Below are positions 6,003-6,438 of a DNA stretch of 6,438 nucleotides, one piece after another. The DNA lies in assembly GCA_965369635.1 (NCBI GenBank), contig CBDURC010000176.1, forward strand, positions 1 through 6,438, in the 5' to 3' direction. The notes below the pieces were generated by a model. The model was not told the DNA's origin, searched no databases, and saw only the letters and a list, made by a program, of their open reading frames with translations. This DNA is from UBA3071 sp965369635 (GTDB taxonomy: Bacteria; Chloroflexota; Anaerolineae; UBA3071). Position numbers and translations under genes: made by a program. How positions within the stretch are numbered: position 1 is the stretch's first letter; every line of letters begins with the position of its first letter.

Positions 6003-6017
6003 AAGCGCTGGGCGCTT
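6003..6017 (-). other. Perfect 6-bp hairpin overlapping the stop of the DeoR-family gene
   Basis: AAGCGC-TGG-GCGCTT is an exact inverted repeat with a 3-nt loop that includes part of the TAA stop of the regulator. On the coding strand it is followed by CGCGGTCGCAG, with no T run. It may be a weak 3' end or processing stem, or chance in GC-rich DNA. Confidence 0.25.
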
Positions 6018-6438
6018 ACACCGAGATCACCTCTATTCCTCGGTCTCGTAGCGCCTTGACCATCGCTGCGGGGGCGCCTTCGTCCGTGATCACGCGACAG
6101 AGGCTCTCCGTGGAAGCGAAAGAGCCGACGGCCACGTGCCCCCATTTGCTGGAGTCGACCACTGCGATGACCTCTTTGCAAGCGGCTACCAGGGCTCGCT
6201 TCATCTGTACCTCAAAGTTATCCACGTCGGTCAACCCCTCGTCGAGCGTCAGCCCACGGGCTCCAAAGAACCCTTTGCTGATGTTGAGTTCGGCCAGCAT
6301 GTCGTGGCCCATCCTGCCCACCAGGGAAAATGCCTCGCTGCGCAGTATGCCGCCGGGCATCACCACCGAGACGCCTGGCGCATCGGCCAGCTCAATGGCC
6401 GTCATCAATCCGCTGGTGATGACGGTCAGTTCCCGTCG
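6016..6438 (-). CDS. DeoR-family transcriptional regulator, C-terminal effector domain only (5' end outside window)
   Basis: The open frame runs in from the right edge without a start and ends at TAA (6018-6016), giving 140 residues, roughly the last half of a typical 250-residue DeoR protein. The visible part is the sugar-phosphate-sensing DeoRC domain: LTVITSG at residues 4-10, MPGGILR (27-33), SLVG (38-41), FFGARGLTLDEGLTD (57-71), MKRALVAACKEVIAVVDSSKWG (79-100) with the hallmark D-SSK-G, and CRVITDEGAP (114-123). The N-terminal helix-turn-helix lies outside the window. Family members usually repress sugar operons and release DNA on binding a phosphorylated pathway intermediate. Its position just upstream of rhaA and on the same strand suggests it controls this operon, possibly with rhamnulose-1-phosphate as effector; this is inference. 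The TTG at 6408 is an internal codon, not the start. Confidence 0.93.
   Translation of the reverse strand, partial: RRELTVITSGLMTAIELADAPGVSVVMPGGILRSEAFSLVGRMGHDMLAELNISKGFFGARGLTLDEGLTDVDNFEVQMKRALVAACKEVIAVVDSSKWGHVAVGSFASTESLCRVITDEGAPAAMVKALRDRGIEVISV

Noticed and set aside
1..6438. CRISPR array, tRNA/rRNA genes, insertion sequence or phage genes
   Set aside because: No regularly spaced repeats, no tRNA-like cloverleaf with a CCA end, and no transposase or integrase motifs were seen; coding sequence of one pathway fills nearly the whole window.

Overview
The window is a compact, single-direction block of L-rhamnose catabolism genes. Every supported gene lies on the minus strand, so transcription runs from high to low coordinates. 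The genes come in this order: a DeoR-family regulator (C-terminal part only, cut by the right edge), L-rhamnose isomerase (rhaA), a stand-alone class II aldolase, a PHP-like metal-dependent protein of unknown role, a short-chain dehydrogenase, and rhamnulokinase (rhaB, cut by the left edge just before its C-terminus).

Pathway logic: RhaA converts L-rhamnose to L-rhamnulose and RhaB phosphorylates it. The aldolase is the natural candidate to split rhamnulose-1-phosphate into dihydroxyacetone phosphate and L-lactaldehyde. The dehydrogenase may handle lactaldehyde or a related polyol or sugar phosphate. The DeoR protein is the likely local regulator. The PHP-like protein has no place in the textbook pathway and is the main unexplained component.

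Layout: DeoR to rhaA is separated by 144 bp (5872-6015), which holds inverted repeats and a weak promoter candidate. rhaA to the aldolase is separated by 191 bp (4403-4593), with a perfect 6-bp hairpin and a 9-bp direct repeat of 22-bp period next to the aldolase start. The last four genes are tightly packed: a 4-bp gap from aldolase to PHP (if the TTG start is right), a 21-bp gap from PHP to dehydrogenase, and a 4-bp ATGA overlap from dehydrogenase to kinase. This suggests one transcription unit with translational coupling.

Organism: a bacterium with GC-rich DNA (roughly 60% by eye), Shine-Dalgarno-led genes and use of TTG starts. The gene set (E. coli-type RhaA and RhaB, a non-E. coli-type aldolase, a separate dehydrogenase and a DeoR regulator) fits an environmental non-enteric lineage. 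Chloroflexota is my guess, but the sequence alone does not settle it. No tRNA, rRNA, CRISPR, insertion sequence or phage feature was seen.
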